A stretch of DNA of 64,000 bases from Candidatus Gastranaerophilales bacterium (GCA_944322675.1 CALUPO010000005.1:62001-126000), one strand, 5' to 3'. Positions 37,601-45,128 are shown, counted from the first letter of the stretch. Numbers and translations are program-made. The notes: generated from the sequence alone by a model not told the origin.

Positions 37601-37710
37601 AAATGGATGGTGTTCGAAAACTTAATGCAAAAGTTAATAGTATCGAAGATATAATTTCACGTCTTGATAAAAAAATTACCCGTATAGTTGATTATATTGA
37701 TGAAGATTAA
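34651..37710 (+). CDS. very large coiled-coil protein with tandem repeats
   Basis: A 1019-residue acidic, Asn/Lys/Glu-rich protein, coiled coil over almost its whole length, with no signal peptide or membrane segment. It carries four copies of a 26-residue unit (ESINNLNQNFNDIKNLI core, residues about 171-270) and three plus a partial copy of a 22-residue unit (FIKSELSNVSNIIEEF core, about 635-705). An AVAGFF-N--FxEE motif appears near residue 41 and again near 517, so the protein also has an ancestral duplication. Such filaments may be cytoskeletal or polar scaffolds. The ribosome site before the ATG at 34651 is weak. Confidence 0.75.
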   Translation: MFDNDYDNENLNEFLNDEKISSDTEKILGAVSKIEAGIISAVAGFFENLSFVEETQSIEDAITFNASNIINEFYSLKETILNLPSLKNQIDASNSNHNEVIKKLDNIIEKIKSNCNYNEIEDNNKLQLNLNDALIPLGEKLSELNNSINEIGLELKTNKNQSDINIVENTGIIESINNLNQNFNDIKNLINVNENGEIIESINNLNQNFNDIKNLININENGEIIESINNLNQNFNDIKNLININENGEIIESINNLNQNFNDIKNVVNIQQDEFNHSLTTISQKINDVHNIINNSENTLENEKVLKYLNFLSKNISEVKNILNNIDITTGNNFQHSEKNNELIQSLNILNQNITEIKSSIKNNDSDTCQILSNDIKNLIKAIEVNEDIYNNQTQSDIFEILNVLNHKISLITHTSIDDNIDNVENLFNQIKIILTSIQNIEENQNSFDFKEAFESLKEKLPQISSAINNLKEQDVAYCNKINSNIAKLSLAIEKVLTTNTNHIQDEIKQVKDTIIEAVAGFFQNFNFIEEQENILNAYNENKNEINEKISQTYIKLDEKLTPLASNIGNIEVLKDSINRINDVFSKSSNELDDNLNGYKYTFIDLENDIIKINMLLNDFLGTVSQNLDENKQIIKSELSNVSNIVEEFKNDNSDFIKSELSNVSNIIEEFKNDNSDFIKSELSNVSNIIEEFKNDNSDFIKSEITNLTSVVESTNEDISSISKRTNKLIILADEAQNTFSQNIEHFKNLVSQIVNHINNLIKLNNEFSNLVKNENIIISSINNINEAFIYLGNWIDSTDVIFKDILKNIESNVKSEDLNLVRISLEDRLNNIENVISNIDNSIHDMSLKLNSYEEISLNVEDKIGSFDEVFDNITASINDNNFKVNNLSEQIADVENSFNNNLMSRLDKVNETIEELQTSYEETNNLINEKIENIQNKMNKSNDYDEKLDEILEKLKQNEQKNIEISKQLEEKDHLFEQINQEMDGVRKLNAKVNSIEDIISRLDKKITRIVDYIDED
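35164..35475 (+). repeat. 78-bp tandem repeat, four copies, inside the coiled-coil gene
   Basis: Units start at 35164, 35242, 35320 and 35398. They are almost identical at the DNA level, including synonymous sites; only a few bases such as AATAAC/AATAAT differ and the last unit diverges at its end. The repeat keeps the reading frame (26 codons). Confidence 0.92.
36553..36750 (+). repeat. 66-bp tandem repeat, three copies, inside the coiled-coil gene
   Basis: Units start at 36553, 36619 and 36685, and a degenerate fourth begins at 36751. The DNA is nearly identical between units and in frame (22 codons). It is unrelated in sequence to the 78-bp repeat of the same gene. Confidence 0.92.
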
Positions 37711-37880
37711 TAATTTCCCTTCATAAGATCTGACAATTTGATATCTTTTTTATTTTTAACAATTTTAGGGTCAGTTATTTTATATGTTTTTTTTGTTTTA
37801 AAACTTGTAAGCCCTATATGTGTATTTGATTCTTCTTTTAACATAAAAATTTCCATAAAAAAATTTTTTATTGCTTCCAT
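37707..37880 (-). CDS. small hypothetical protein
   Basis: A 57-residue Lys-rich protein (MEAIKNFFMEIFMLKEESN...) with AGGAAAC about ten bases before the ATG. It is convergent with the large coiled-coil gene, and the two stop codons overlap. The end, KDIKLSDLMKGNY, looks like a short linear motif. Moderate support only. Confidence 0.45.
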   Translation of the reverse strand: MEAIKNFFMEIFMLKEESNTHIGLTSFKTKKTYKITDPKIVKNKKDIKLSDLMKGNY

Positions 37881-37992
37881 ATTGTAATGTTTCCTATTTA
37901 TCTATTATCACCTTAATATTTTTATTATCAATCATAAATAATATATTTTATCACCTTTTAAAACTATTTTTTAATTTAAAAAATTATAATTT

Positions 37993-38730
37993 ATGATAAT
38001 ATTTAAAAGTATGGTAAATAATAAAAATATTATACTTTCTTCTAATGTAATTGAAGATGCATTCATTCTTGCGTCAAAAAATTTTGAATATGATGAAATT
38101 ATTGAAAAATTAAAATCAAATGATGAAAGAAATAAAGCCATTTATATTTTAAATCTTAAATCTTTAAATACATTTGATGATGCTATTTTATTTTTGTCAC
38201 ATTTAATAGAGCACAATAACGACATTCGAGAGGCATGTGCTTTTATTATTGAAAAATTTGTTAATGATGATCTAAATGGTAATTCACATAAATTTATAAC
38301 CCAAAATAAATATGCTATTAATTTTATACAAAGAGCCATTAATGACATAAATCCTTCTATATGTCGTTTAATTATTAGTATTTTAAATAAGTTTGATGAT
38401 CAATATTACTTGCAAAACTTAATTGTAAAAAATAGTTTTGAAATTATAAATAACTTTAATGCAAGTGATATAAAAAAAGGTTATAAAATAAATAAGCAAT
38501 TATTTCCATTGTATTGGAATTTAGAAGCTATTTCAAATTTAAAGTTAACATATAATTATAATCTTCAAAAACTTCTTTCAATATGTGCAAATATGAACGA
38601 TTTTTATACGATTCGTGAAAAAGTCGCAAAAATATTATCACATAATCCACAATTTAAGAATGCAGAAATAAGTAAAATAAAAAACAAACTTAAAAATGAT
38701 GACAATTTTTATGTATCTCGTTTTTTATAG
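37993..38730 (+). CDS. HEAT-repeat-like hypothetical protein
   Basis: A 245-residue all-helical protein resembling HEAT/armadillo solenoids (SNDERNKAIYILNLKSLNTF, SHLIEHNNDIREACAFIIEK, DINPSICRLIISILNKF). The starting ATG is uncertain; ATG codons at 37993 and 38011 lack a good ribosome site. It follows the coiled-coil gene in the same orientation and shares its Asn/Lys-rich, low-GC composition, so it may act with it as a protein-binding scaffold. No enzymatic motif. Confidence 0.6.
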   Translation: MIIFKSMVNNKNIILSSNVIEDAFILASKNFEYDEIIEKLKSNDERNKAIYILNLKSLNTFDDAILFLSHLIEHNNDIREACAFIIEKFVNDDLNGNSHKFITQNKYAINFIQRAINDINPSICRLIISILNKFDDQYYLQNLIVKNSFEIINNFNASDIKKGYKINKQLFPLYWNLEAISNLKLTYNYNLQKLLSICANMNDFYTIREKVAKILSHNPQFKNAEISKIKNKLKNDDNFYVSRFL

Positions 38731-38767
38731 TTTTTTTATAGTTTTAATATATTAAAAAATTAAAACA

Positions 38768-38790
38768 ATGGTATTGTCTACCATTTTATC
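38768..38790 (+). terminator. hairpin after the HEAT-like gene
   Basis: ATGGTA/TACCAT stem (38768-38773, 38779-38784) followed by TTTTATC. Short, but in the right place to end the preceding transcript at the edge of the repeat island. Confidence 0.45.
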
Positions 38791-38819
38791 TAAAGTTGGA
38801 GAATGAGGTCAACAATGGC

Positions 38820-38846
38820 AACCCATACGCAGGTTTGAGTAATAGT
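38820..38846 (+). repeat. truncated left end of the 132-nt repeat
   Basis: AACCCATACGCAGG and the next 13 bases match the left end of the complete copies, then stop abruptly in AATAGTTTTT. The preceding TTGGAGAAT...GTCAACAATGGC leader is also shared with the copies at 49795 and 50193. Confidence 0.8.
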
Positions 38847-38893
38847 TTTTAAATAATAATAAAAATATAAAGCCTTTCAGGCGGAGACACTAC

Positions 38894-39094
38894 TCCGTCC
38901 GGAAGACATTAACTTTCGTGTGTGGGGGGATATGGGGGAGGCAAAGCCTCCCCCCCATAAATACTAATTCCCGCCGTAGGAAAGACGCCCGAATGAAATG
39001 AGGGCGGATACCTCAGGCGGAAAAAAAGCCAAAACCGACAGCACGAAGTGCGACAGGCGAAGTTAAACAAAGCAACCCAGTCCGGAGGACGTTA
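38894..39094 (+). repeat. about 200-nt repeat module B, copy 1
   Basis: Begins at CCGTCCGGAAGACATTAAC and runs through a GGGGGAGGC/GCCTCCCCC hairpin, CCCGCCGTAGGAAAGACGCC, a GCCAAAACCGACAGCAC segment, and ends at a second TCCGGAGGAC. It reappears at 50594-50796 almost base for base, apart from the inverted hairpin loop and G-run length. No coding potential. Confidence 0.88.
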
Positions 39095-39123
39095 AAATAT
39101 TTTTAAATAATTTTTTGAAAAAA

Positions 39124-39377
39124 ATAATTGTTCGTGCCTGCGAATGGGTTACATTTGTTGACTTTATTCTACAATTGTTTAATAAGTCTTGAAAAAGACA
39201 AGTGTTGAAATAAGCTAAATGTTGTTGAGTATAATTAAAATATACAACCCATACGCAGGTTTGAGTAATAGTCACAGACGAAACATTGTCAAAGCCTCCT
39301 TTTGTTTGAGTGCACATAGTGCACGAGTTAAGGAGGCTCAAGTTGAGTCGTGTGAATATACGAAAACCAAGTGGGTT
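39124..39377 (+). repeat. 254-nt repeat A (long form), copy 1
   Basis: The right 132 bases (39246-39377) are the hairpin element bounded by AACCCA/TGGGTT. The left part has an inverted copy of the same terminus (CCTGCGAATGGGTT at about 39138), so the long form carries a CCTGCG-AATGGGTT ... AACCCATACGCAGG inverted repeat. It is nearly identical to 39634-39887. Confidence 0.88.
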
Positions 39378-39633
39378 GAAAGGTTTTGGTTACTTTTGAC
39401 TTCAAAAGTAACCCCGTCTGGAAGACATTAAAATATTTTTAAATAATTTTTTGAGAAAATTTTAAATATTTAAAGAAAATTAAAGCCTTTCAGGCGGAGG
39501 CACTTTGTGTGGACAAAGTGCCCAAAACCGTAACCCGACTTGGCACTCACATTCTCACTAAACTCAACTAAAGCAGCCTAAACTCGTGCTTCGCACTCAA
39601 ACAGACGGCTGACTGTTGTTGTTTCGTTAAGTG

Positions 39634-39887
39634 ATAATTGTTCGTGCCTGCGAATGGGTTACATTTGTTGACTTTTTCCTACAATTGTTTAATAAGTCTT
39701 GAAAAAGACAAGTGTTGAAATAAGCTAAATGTTGTTGAGTATAATTAAAATATACAACCCATACGCAGGTTTGAGTAATAGTCACAGACGAAACAGTGTC
39801 AAAGCCTCCTTTTGTTTGAGTGCACATTGTGCACGAGTTAAGGAGGCTCAAGTTGAGTCGTGTGAATATACGAAAACCAAGTGGGTT
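39634..39887 (+). repeat. 254-nt repeat A (long form), copy 2
   Basis: Exactly the same length as the copy 510 bases upstream, with only a few substitutions (for example ACTTTTTCC for ACTTTATTC). The hairpin stem is unchanged and the loop between the GTGCAC blocks is ATT instead of ATA. Confidence 0.88.
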
Positions 39888-39916
39888 TTTTGTGCAGCTT
39901 TTGCGTAAAAGCTGCC

Positions 39917-40030
39917 CCGTCCGGAGGATGTTAAAATATTTAATTTGTTTAAGTTTAACAATTTTGTCACCCTCACCCCAACCCTCACGCTCAAAAGGGA
40001 GAGGGAGATAGGAAAAGACTCTCACCCCAG
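39917..40030 (+). repeat. repeat module C, copy 1
   Basis: Starts at CCGTCCGGAGGATGTTAAAA, followed by ATTTAATTTGTTTAAG, a CACCCTCACCCCAACCCTCAC tract and a GGGAGAGGGAGATAGGAAAAG purine stretch that can pair with it. Related copies begin at 49575 and 50020. Confidence 0.8.
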
Positions 40031-40095
40031 CCCTCACACTAAAGAGATATTTCTAGTAAAATTTAACAAAAGTTAACATTGCAACCAGGGGAGAA

Positions 40096-40528
40096 TTAGG
40101 GTTCCCCTGGAGCAGTGTTGTTTTTTAGTATTTTGAATACGATATTAGTTAATTGCCTAGCCAAACATTTTCTAGCGTATCTTGGTGATTTTCCTTCTTT
40201 CAATTTTTTTTCGTAATATGCTTTTAAAAGGTAATTGTTCACCTCTTGTTGCGAATAACATATTCAAGCATTAAGAGCGGTTCTGCAAGATTTTGTTAAA
40301 AGTGGGTTAATATCACATACTTCGCATCCACAATCGAGAAGAAATCTGGAGAAAGGGAATCCAAAGCAATAGACACCTTCAATAGCCCAGTAAGAAGAAC
40401 CTGCCCATTTAACAGCTTGTTTAAAACCTTGAGGGTTAGTTTTAAATTCTTTAAATCTTCCGTTAACAAAGAGGGCAAATGTATCCTTGTGAGTGTCAAC
40501 GCCTACTAATTAATTGATTTGTTTTCAT
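40096..40528 (-). pseudogene. IS110-family transposase relic, internally deleted
   Basis: Two parts of a DEDD transposase are fused. The N-terminal piece (VGVDTHKDTFALFVNGRF, the first catalytic Asp of the DEDD domain, then YWAIEG and INPLLTKSCR) is frameshifted after its ATG at 40528 and ends at TGA near 40265. The same frame goes on as NNYLLKAYYEKKLKEGKSPRYA, the C-terminal segment of the family, to TAA at 40096. Most of the centre, including the catalytic serine domain, is missing. It cannot transpose by itself. Confidence 0.8.
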
Positions 40529-40798
40529 GATAAACTCCTATTGTTATCTAAGTGACTAAATTCAACAGGCAATCCTGCTTCAAGTATTGAAGTAAAGAGT
40601 ATTTCTTAAGCCTTGTTAAAAAAACAGAAAGGTTAAACAATCTTAAGCAAAGTCTTTATGACTGGAAGAGGATAAGTTTTAACCTTTCTGTTACTATTTA
40701 ATCATGAAATTTTTTGCTAAGCAGGAGAGGGAGAAAGAACAAGACTCTCGCTTCATCCGTACGCAAATCCGCTTTGTGTAAAGTTGTACATAAGTCCC
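40529..40798 (-). other. non-coding left end of the IS110 relic, possible bridge-RNA remnant
   Basis: IS110 elements encode a structured bridge RNA in the non-coding end upstream of the transposase. Here that interval holds a 15-bp near-perfect inverted repeat (AACAGAAAGGTTAAA, arms at 40623-40638 and 40676-40692), followed on the minus strand by a T-run, and a CTTCAA-GTA-TTGAAG hairpin (40578-40592). A bridge RNA is plausible, but the element is dead and its ends are not defined. The far part (40740-40790) matches the repeat near 50395-50440 in reverse orientation. Confidence 0.45.
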
Positions 40799-41986
40799 TT
40801 ATTTTATTATATGCGTCTTCTTGCAGTGCGGGCAAGGAATTGTTTTACCCTTTAATTCTTGCGGAATTTTTAATTTTGTATCACAATCACATTTTATAAA
40901 AATATAATTTTCTGTTTTTAACATTGTGTCATAAGCTTTACGATGATTTAAAATTTCATCTTTTACACTTTGACTTGCCACAGCCGTTGCAACAATCGGA
41001 ATAATTTTGCTATAATCTGGTTTTTCTATAATTTTTTTGTTTACTATATTTGATTTTTTACCCAAAACAATTTGATATGCCATATTATAAGCGGCAATAT
41101 TACAAGAACTTAATTTTAAAAGAATTTCAATTCTTTTTTCAATAGGCGGATGAGTATTATTTTTATTATTCAAAGGACTTACAATAAACATAGACGAAGT
41201 GATTGAATTTGTATTTACAAAATATGTTTGTTCTTCATCAATTTTTTTTAAAGCATTGGCTAAAGCAATTGGGTTTCTCGTATATTGAACGGCACAAGCA
41301 TCTGCTAAATATTCTCTTTTCTTTGATAGGCAAGAATAAAATATTTTTGATAACCCGACAATAAAAATAGATACTAACGCAAAAGGAATTATATATATAA
41401 TTGCTCCTCCATTTTTATAAGAACGTCTACCTGAAAAACTTGCTCTTATCATTTTTATTGATAAATCAGAAATAAAAACCATACATCCTAACATACAAGA
41501 CGTATACAAAAGATAAAGTATATCACGATTTACAATATGCGAAATTTCGTGAGCTATAACAGCTTGAAGCTCATCACGGTTTAACCTTGCAAGTAAACCC
41601 TTTGTCACAATTATTGAAGCAGTTTTAGGATCTTTTCCACTTGCAAAGGCATTTGGAGAATCTTCATCAAGAATATAAATATCAGGAACAGGATTCAACC
41701 CTGAAGCAAGTGACATTTCATGAACTATATTATATAACTTTGGATAATAAGCTCGATGTGCATATCTTGCATTTGACAGTTTTAAAAATACATCCTTTGC
41801 ATTTTTATTTGCAATAAATAAAGTAACAAAAAAATATCCGTAAACAACTATATACACCCAATATGACTTGATGTTAAAATATTCAAAAGTTTTTGCAAGA
41901 CAATAAGACATTAACCCAAAGCACAATGCCATTAAAAAAACAAATAAAAATGTTTTTAATTTATTTTTGTTTATTAATTCCCACAT
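40799..41986 (-). CDS. M48-family zinc metalloprotease, HtpX-like, with C-terminal zinc ribbon
   Basis: A 395-residue membrane protease. N-terminal transmembrane segments (about residues 11-33 and 40-57), HEISH (about residues 141-145) as the zinc-binding active site, a third ligand Glu in REYLADACAV (about 222), and further membrane segments between them. The C-terminus has a CDCD...CPHC zinc ribbon not found in typical HtpX. HtpX degrades misfolded membrane proteins. It starts five bases after lemA ends, a frequent M48/LemA pairing. Confidence 0.9.
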   Translation of the reverse strand: MWELINKNKLKTFLFVFLMALCFGLMSYCLAKTFEYFNIKSYWVYIVVYGYFFVTLFIANKNAKDVFLKLSNARYAHRAYYPKLYNIVHEMSLASGLNPVPDIYILDEDSPNAFASGKDPKTASIIVTKGLLARLNRDELQAVIAHEISHIVNRDILYLLYTSCMLGCMVFISDLSIKMIRASFSGRRSYKNGGAIIYIIPFALVSIFIVGLSKIFYSCLSKKREYLADACAVQYTRNPIALANALKKIDEEQTYFVNTNSITSSMFIVSPLNNKNNTHPPIEKRIEILLKLSSCNIAAYNMAYQIVLGKKSNIVNKKIIEKPDYSKIIPIVATAVASQSVKDEILNHRKAYDTMLKTENYIFIKCDCDTKLKIPQELKGKTIPCPHCKKTHIIK

Positions 41987-41991
41987 ACCAT

Positions 41992-42549
41992 TTAAAAGCT
42001 TACTTTTGGAACTTCCTTATCTTTTTCATCAAGTATTTTAAATTCATTATATCGTTTAAAATCAAAAAATGAAGCGATTATGTTATTTGGAAACACTTCA
42101 AGTGCATTATTATAAAACATAATTGAATCATTATAGAATTGACGTGCAAAGGCGATTTTATTTTCTGTTGAAGATAACTCTTCATTTAATTGCAAAAAGT
42201 TTTCATTTGCTTTTAACTCGGGATAACTTTCAACAACAGCCAAAAGTGAAGAAAGAGAGCCGGATAATTTATTTTCAAAGTTTATTCTTGAATTAATATC
42301 ATTATCATCACACCTTAAAGCCATGTTTCTTGCTTTTATGACATTTTCAAGCACATTTTTCTCATGTTCCATATACCCTTTAACAGAAGCTAACAAATTA
42401 GGGATTAAATCAGCCCGGCGTTTAAGCTGAACGTCAATTTGAGCCCAGGCATTTTTAACGGCATTTTTTTTCGTAACAAGGCTATTATAAATATAAATAA
42501 CACCGCCAATAATAACTATAATAGAAAAAAGAACAATATAATTTGTCAT
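41992..42549 (-). CDS. lemA: LemA family protein
   Basis: A 185-residue LemA protein with an N-terminal membrane segment (IVLFSIIVIIGGVIYIY) and the typical coiled helical core (NAWAQIDVQLKRRADLIPNL, ending RYNEFKIL). Typically found beside M48 peptidases; the precise molecular role is unknown. It forms an operon with the protease gene and with a zinc-ribbon protein upstream. Confidence 0.93.
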   Translation of the reverse strand: MTNYIVLFSIIVIIGGVIYIYNSLVTKKNAVKNAWAQIDVQLKRRADLIPNLLASVKGYMEHEKNVLENVIKARNMALRCDDNDINSRINFENKLSGSLSSLLAVVESYPELKANENFLQLNEELSSTENKIAFARQFYNDSIMFYNNALEVFPNNIIASFFDFKRYNEFKILDEKDKEVPKVSF

Positions 42550-42565
42550 AAAAACTCACCTTCAT

Positions 42566-42952
42566 TTATCTTACATTAAAAAACTCACCTAAAAAGTTAA
42601 TTGTCCTATTATCTGACAACTTTTCACAGGATAATGAATTAATAAATTTTGATAACTCATAACTATCAAACCAAAGCCCGCAATTATTAACACATTTATC
42701 CAAAATAATTCCGTTTACATTAACTTTATACATACTATTTAAACATTTAGGGCAATAACGTTTTTTTTCTTTTGTTTTTAAATCAATAGATTTTAAAAAT
42801 CCAAGCACATTTTTTTCAATATTAAATTTTTTAGCAAATAATTTTAATTCAATTAAACTAAACCAGAATCCACAACAAGAAGGGCACCAGTCAAGCTCAA
42901 TATCTTCTCTTTCGACCATTATCATACAAGAATTACAATTAGGACAATTCAT
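42566..42952 (-). CDS. double zinc-ribbon protein (zf-TFIIB type)
   Basis: A 128-residue protein with two zf-TFIIB-like ribbons: CPNC ... CPSCCGFWF and CPKC ... CVNNCGLWFD. The GxWFDxxEL-type ending of each ribbon is characteristic of the family. It heads the operon with lemA and the M48 protease, which itself ends in a zinc ribbon, so the three may form one quality-control or membrane-stress module. Function inferred from context. Confidence 0.85.
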   Translation of the reverse strand: MNCPNCNSCMIMVEREDIELDWCPSCCGFWFSLIELKLFAKKFNIEKNVLGFLKSIDLKTKEKKRYCPKCLNSMYKVNVNGIILDKCVNNCGLWFDSYELSKFINSLSCEKLSDNRTINFLGEFFNVR

Positions 42953-43000
42953 TTAATTATAAACCACAAGTTTATTTGTATAATATTATTATACAAAAAT

Positions 43001-43026
43001 TTCCGAATGTTTGCAAACATTCGGAA
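43001..43026 (-). terminator. terminator of the ribosomal protein operon
   Basis: A 26-base perfect palindrome (TTCCGAATGTTTG and its complement), followed leftward by ATTTTTGTAT. It lies 30 bases after the rpsI stop codon. Confidence 0.88.
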
Positions 43027-43054
43027 ACTTTGAAAATATAAATTTGTAAATATA

Positions 43055-43450
43055 TTAACGTTTTGAAAATTGAAATCTTTTACGAGCACGTTTACGTCCA
43101 TATTTTTTACGTTCTTTAACACGAGCATCACGTGTTAAAAGTCCTTCAGCTCTTAAAAGATTTTTATTTTCTTCATTTGCTTTAAGTAAAGCACGTGAAA
43201 TACCATGAGCTATAGCTCCGGCTTGAGATGAAACACCACCGCCAATAACCTTAACTTTAACATCATATTTTTCCTGATTATCAGTTAAAGCCAAAGGACG
43301 ATAAATCATCATTTCCAAAATTGGAAGATTACCAAAATAACCATCCAGAGTTTTACCGTTTACAAAAACACGACCTTTGCCGGGAACCAATTTTACAACA
43401 GCTATTGAGGTTTTACGTCTACCTGTTGCTATAATTTCATTCTCTTGCAT
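43055..43450 (-). CDS. rpsI: 30S ribosomal protein uS9
   Basis: A 131-residue uS9 with the conserved VVKLVPGKGRVFVNGK and GGGVSSQAGAIAHGIS segments and the basic C-terminal tail ending KRFQFSKR that reaches the P-site tRNA. Its ATG overlaps the rplM stop by one base. Last gene of the operon, followed by the palindromic terminator. Confidence 0.98.
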   Translation of the reverse strand: MQENEIIATGRRKTSIAVVKLVPGKGRVFVNGKTLDGYFGNLPILEMMIYRPLALTDNQEKYDVKVKVIGGGVSSQAGAIAHGISRALLKANEENKNLLRAEGLLTRDARVKERKKYGRKRARKRFQFSKR

Positions 43451-43890
43451 TATTTAACCTCACTTTCATTATACACAATGGGTTTTTGAGCTTCATGCGG
43501 ATGTTTATCATCAGCATAAACTTTTAATTTAGTAAACTGTTGTGCACCCAAAGTATTATGTGGTAACATACCTTTAACTGCTTTTTCAATAGCTTTTCTC
43601 GGGTCTTTTTCCATTAAGTCTTTAAAACTAATAGATTTTAAACCACCAGGATATCCGCTATGTGAATAATAAATTTTATCTGTTTCTTTTTTACCTGTAA
43701 CAGTGATACCTTTTGCATTGATAACCACAACAAAATCACCAGTATCAACATTTGGTGTATACTGTGGTTTATTTTTTCCTCTTAAGATATTAGCGATTGT
43801 AGTAGCCAGACGACCTAGAGTCTGACCGTTGGCATCAATTAAATACCACTTTCTTTCAACCTCAAGAGGCTTTGCTGAATAAGTTTTCAT
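43450..43890 (-). CDS. rplM: 50S ribosomal protein uL13
   Basis: A 146-residue uL13 ([54 protein letters not shown]). One of the early assembly proteins of the large subunit. Immediately upstream of rpsI with overlapping stop/start. Confidence 0.98.
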   Translation of the reverse strand: MKTYSAKPLEVERKWYLIDANGQTLGRLATTIANILRGKNKPQYTPNVDTGDFVVVINAKGITVTGKKETDKIYYSHSGYPGGLKSISFKDLMEKDPRKAIEKAVKGMLPHNTLGAQQFTKLKVYADDKHPHEAQKPIVYNESEVK

Positions 43891-43942
43891 TATATTGCCT
43901 CCATTATATATTTTTCTTTTATTTCAAATAGTTAAAGTTATA

Positions 43943-44680
43943 TCAATATATAACCTCAACAAGAACAAGTCCATCCGGACTTATTGTCATACCGGCATTT
44001 TTCCTTACTTTTGAATCAAGAATTTCCTTCATTTTCGACGGGTTAAAAGAATTTTTTTCAATCATAAGTATTGTGCCAATAATTGTTCTTACCATTTTGT
44101 ATAAAAACCTGTCTGCGACAAAGTGTATTTTTAAAAATTCACCTTCTCGAATACATTTTGCTTCATACATATTACATACTTTTGCAGGATTTTGTGAGTT
44201 GCTTGCTTTAAAAGCCGAAAAATCATGACAACCAATTAAATAACTTAAGGCTTGATTTATCCGATTTTCATCAAGAGGTTTAGGATAAAGCAAAACATGT
44301 CTATCAAAAACACTTCTTACCTTCCGATTGGCAATAGTATAACAATAATGCCTTTTTTTTGCACTTTTTTGTGCGTGAAATTCTTTTGATACTTCCTCAA
44401 TATTTTTTACGCATATATCATCCGGCAATATGCCGTTTAACGAGTGCAAAAACTTACCATTATTATAAATATTATAATCGCAATCAAAATGTGCAACCTG
44501 AAAAGCAGCATGCACACCTTTATCCGTCCTGCCTGATAAGATTATTTTTATGTTTTGTTTTGTCAACGTACAAAGAGCTTCTTCAAGTTTTGATTGAATA
44601 GTATCAACCTTCACCTGCTTTTGTGAGCCAAAATAATTCGTCCCCACATACTCAATTTCTATTTTATATCGTGTTGACAT
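43943..44680 (-). CDS. truA: tRNA pseudouridine(38-40) synthase
   Basis: A 245-residue TruA. The catalytic Asp is Asp53 in LSGRTDKGVHA; C-terminal KMVRTIIGTIL is also typical. It modifies uridines 38-40 in the anticodon arm. Its place between rplQ and rplM is the order found in Cyanobacteria and several Gram-positives. Confidence 0.97.
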   Translation of the reverse strand: MSTRYKIEIEYVGTNYFGSQKQVKVDTIQSKLEEALCTLTKQNIKIILSGRTDKGVHAAFQVAHFDCDYNIYNNGKFLHSLNGILPDDICVKNIEEVSKEFHAQKSAKKRHYCYTIANRKVRSVFDRHVLLYPKPLDENRINQALSYLIGCHDFSAFKASNSQNPAKVCNMYEAKCIREGEFLKIHFVADRFLYKMVRTIIGTILMIEKNSFNPSKMKEILDSKVRKNAGMTISPDGLVLVEVIY

Positions 44681-44699
44681 TTTTATCCTAAAAAATCAA

Positions 44700-45128
44700 C
44701 TAACTCAATTGAATTAATGCCATTTCAGAATTGTCGCCACGACGGTTTGGCATACGATAAATACGTGTATAGCCTCCGTTACGATTTGAATATTTATTTG
44801 ATATTTCGGTAAATAACTTTCTTAAAATAGTTTCTTCCATAAGCTTTTTACCTTCAACTTTTTCATCAACAACCGCTTTTGTTTCAACATCCATATAACG
44901 GTTAGTTTTGATATCATATATATAACGCAACGCAATACGACGTGAATTTAAATCACCCTTTTTTGCCAGTGAAATAACTTTATCAGCATACGACTTTAAA
45001 GCTTTTGCTTTTGCCATTGTAGTCTTTATTTCACCATGCAAAAACAATTGAGTTGCCAATGAACGCAATAATGCTTTACGCTGGTCTTGCGCTCTTGATA
45101 ATTTGTGCTTTTTTATCTGGTGTCTCAT
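44700..45128 (-). CDS. rplQ: 50S ribosomal protein bL17
   Basis: A 142-residue bL17 with MRHQIKKHKLSRAQDQRKAL at the N-terminus and RIYRMPNRRGDNSEMALIQL at the C-terminus. It has an insertion near residue 90 relative to short bacterial forms. It follows rpoA by 45 bases, as usual. Confidence 0.97.
   Translation of the reverse strand: MRHQIKKHKLSRAQDQRKALLRSLATQLFLHGEIKTTMAKAKALKSYADKVISLAKKGDLNSRRIALRYIYDIKTNRYMDVETKAVVDEKVEGKKLMEETILRKLFTEISNKYSNRNGGYTRIYRMPNRRGDNSEMALIQLS

Noticed and set aside
34651-37710. The 78-bp and 66-bp tandem units as a CRISPR array or minisatellite outside genes
   Set aside because: The units are contiguous without spacers, keep the reading frame and encode coiled-coil heptads within one long gene.
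39627-40037. Reading frames in the repeat islands (such as 39063-39341, 39627-40037, 49771-49977 and 50067-50351)
   Set aside because: The same peptide appears wherever the repeat occurs, the frames span module junctions, and there are no ribosome sites; they are by-products of the repeats.
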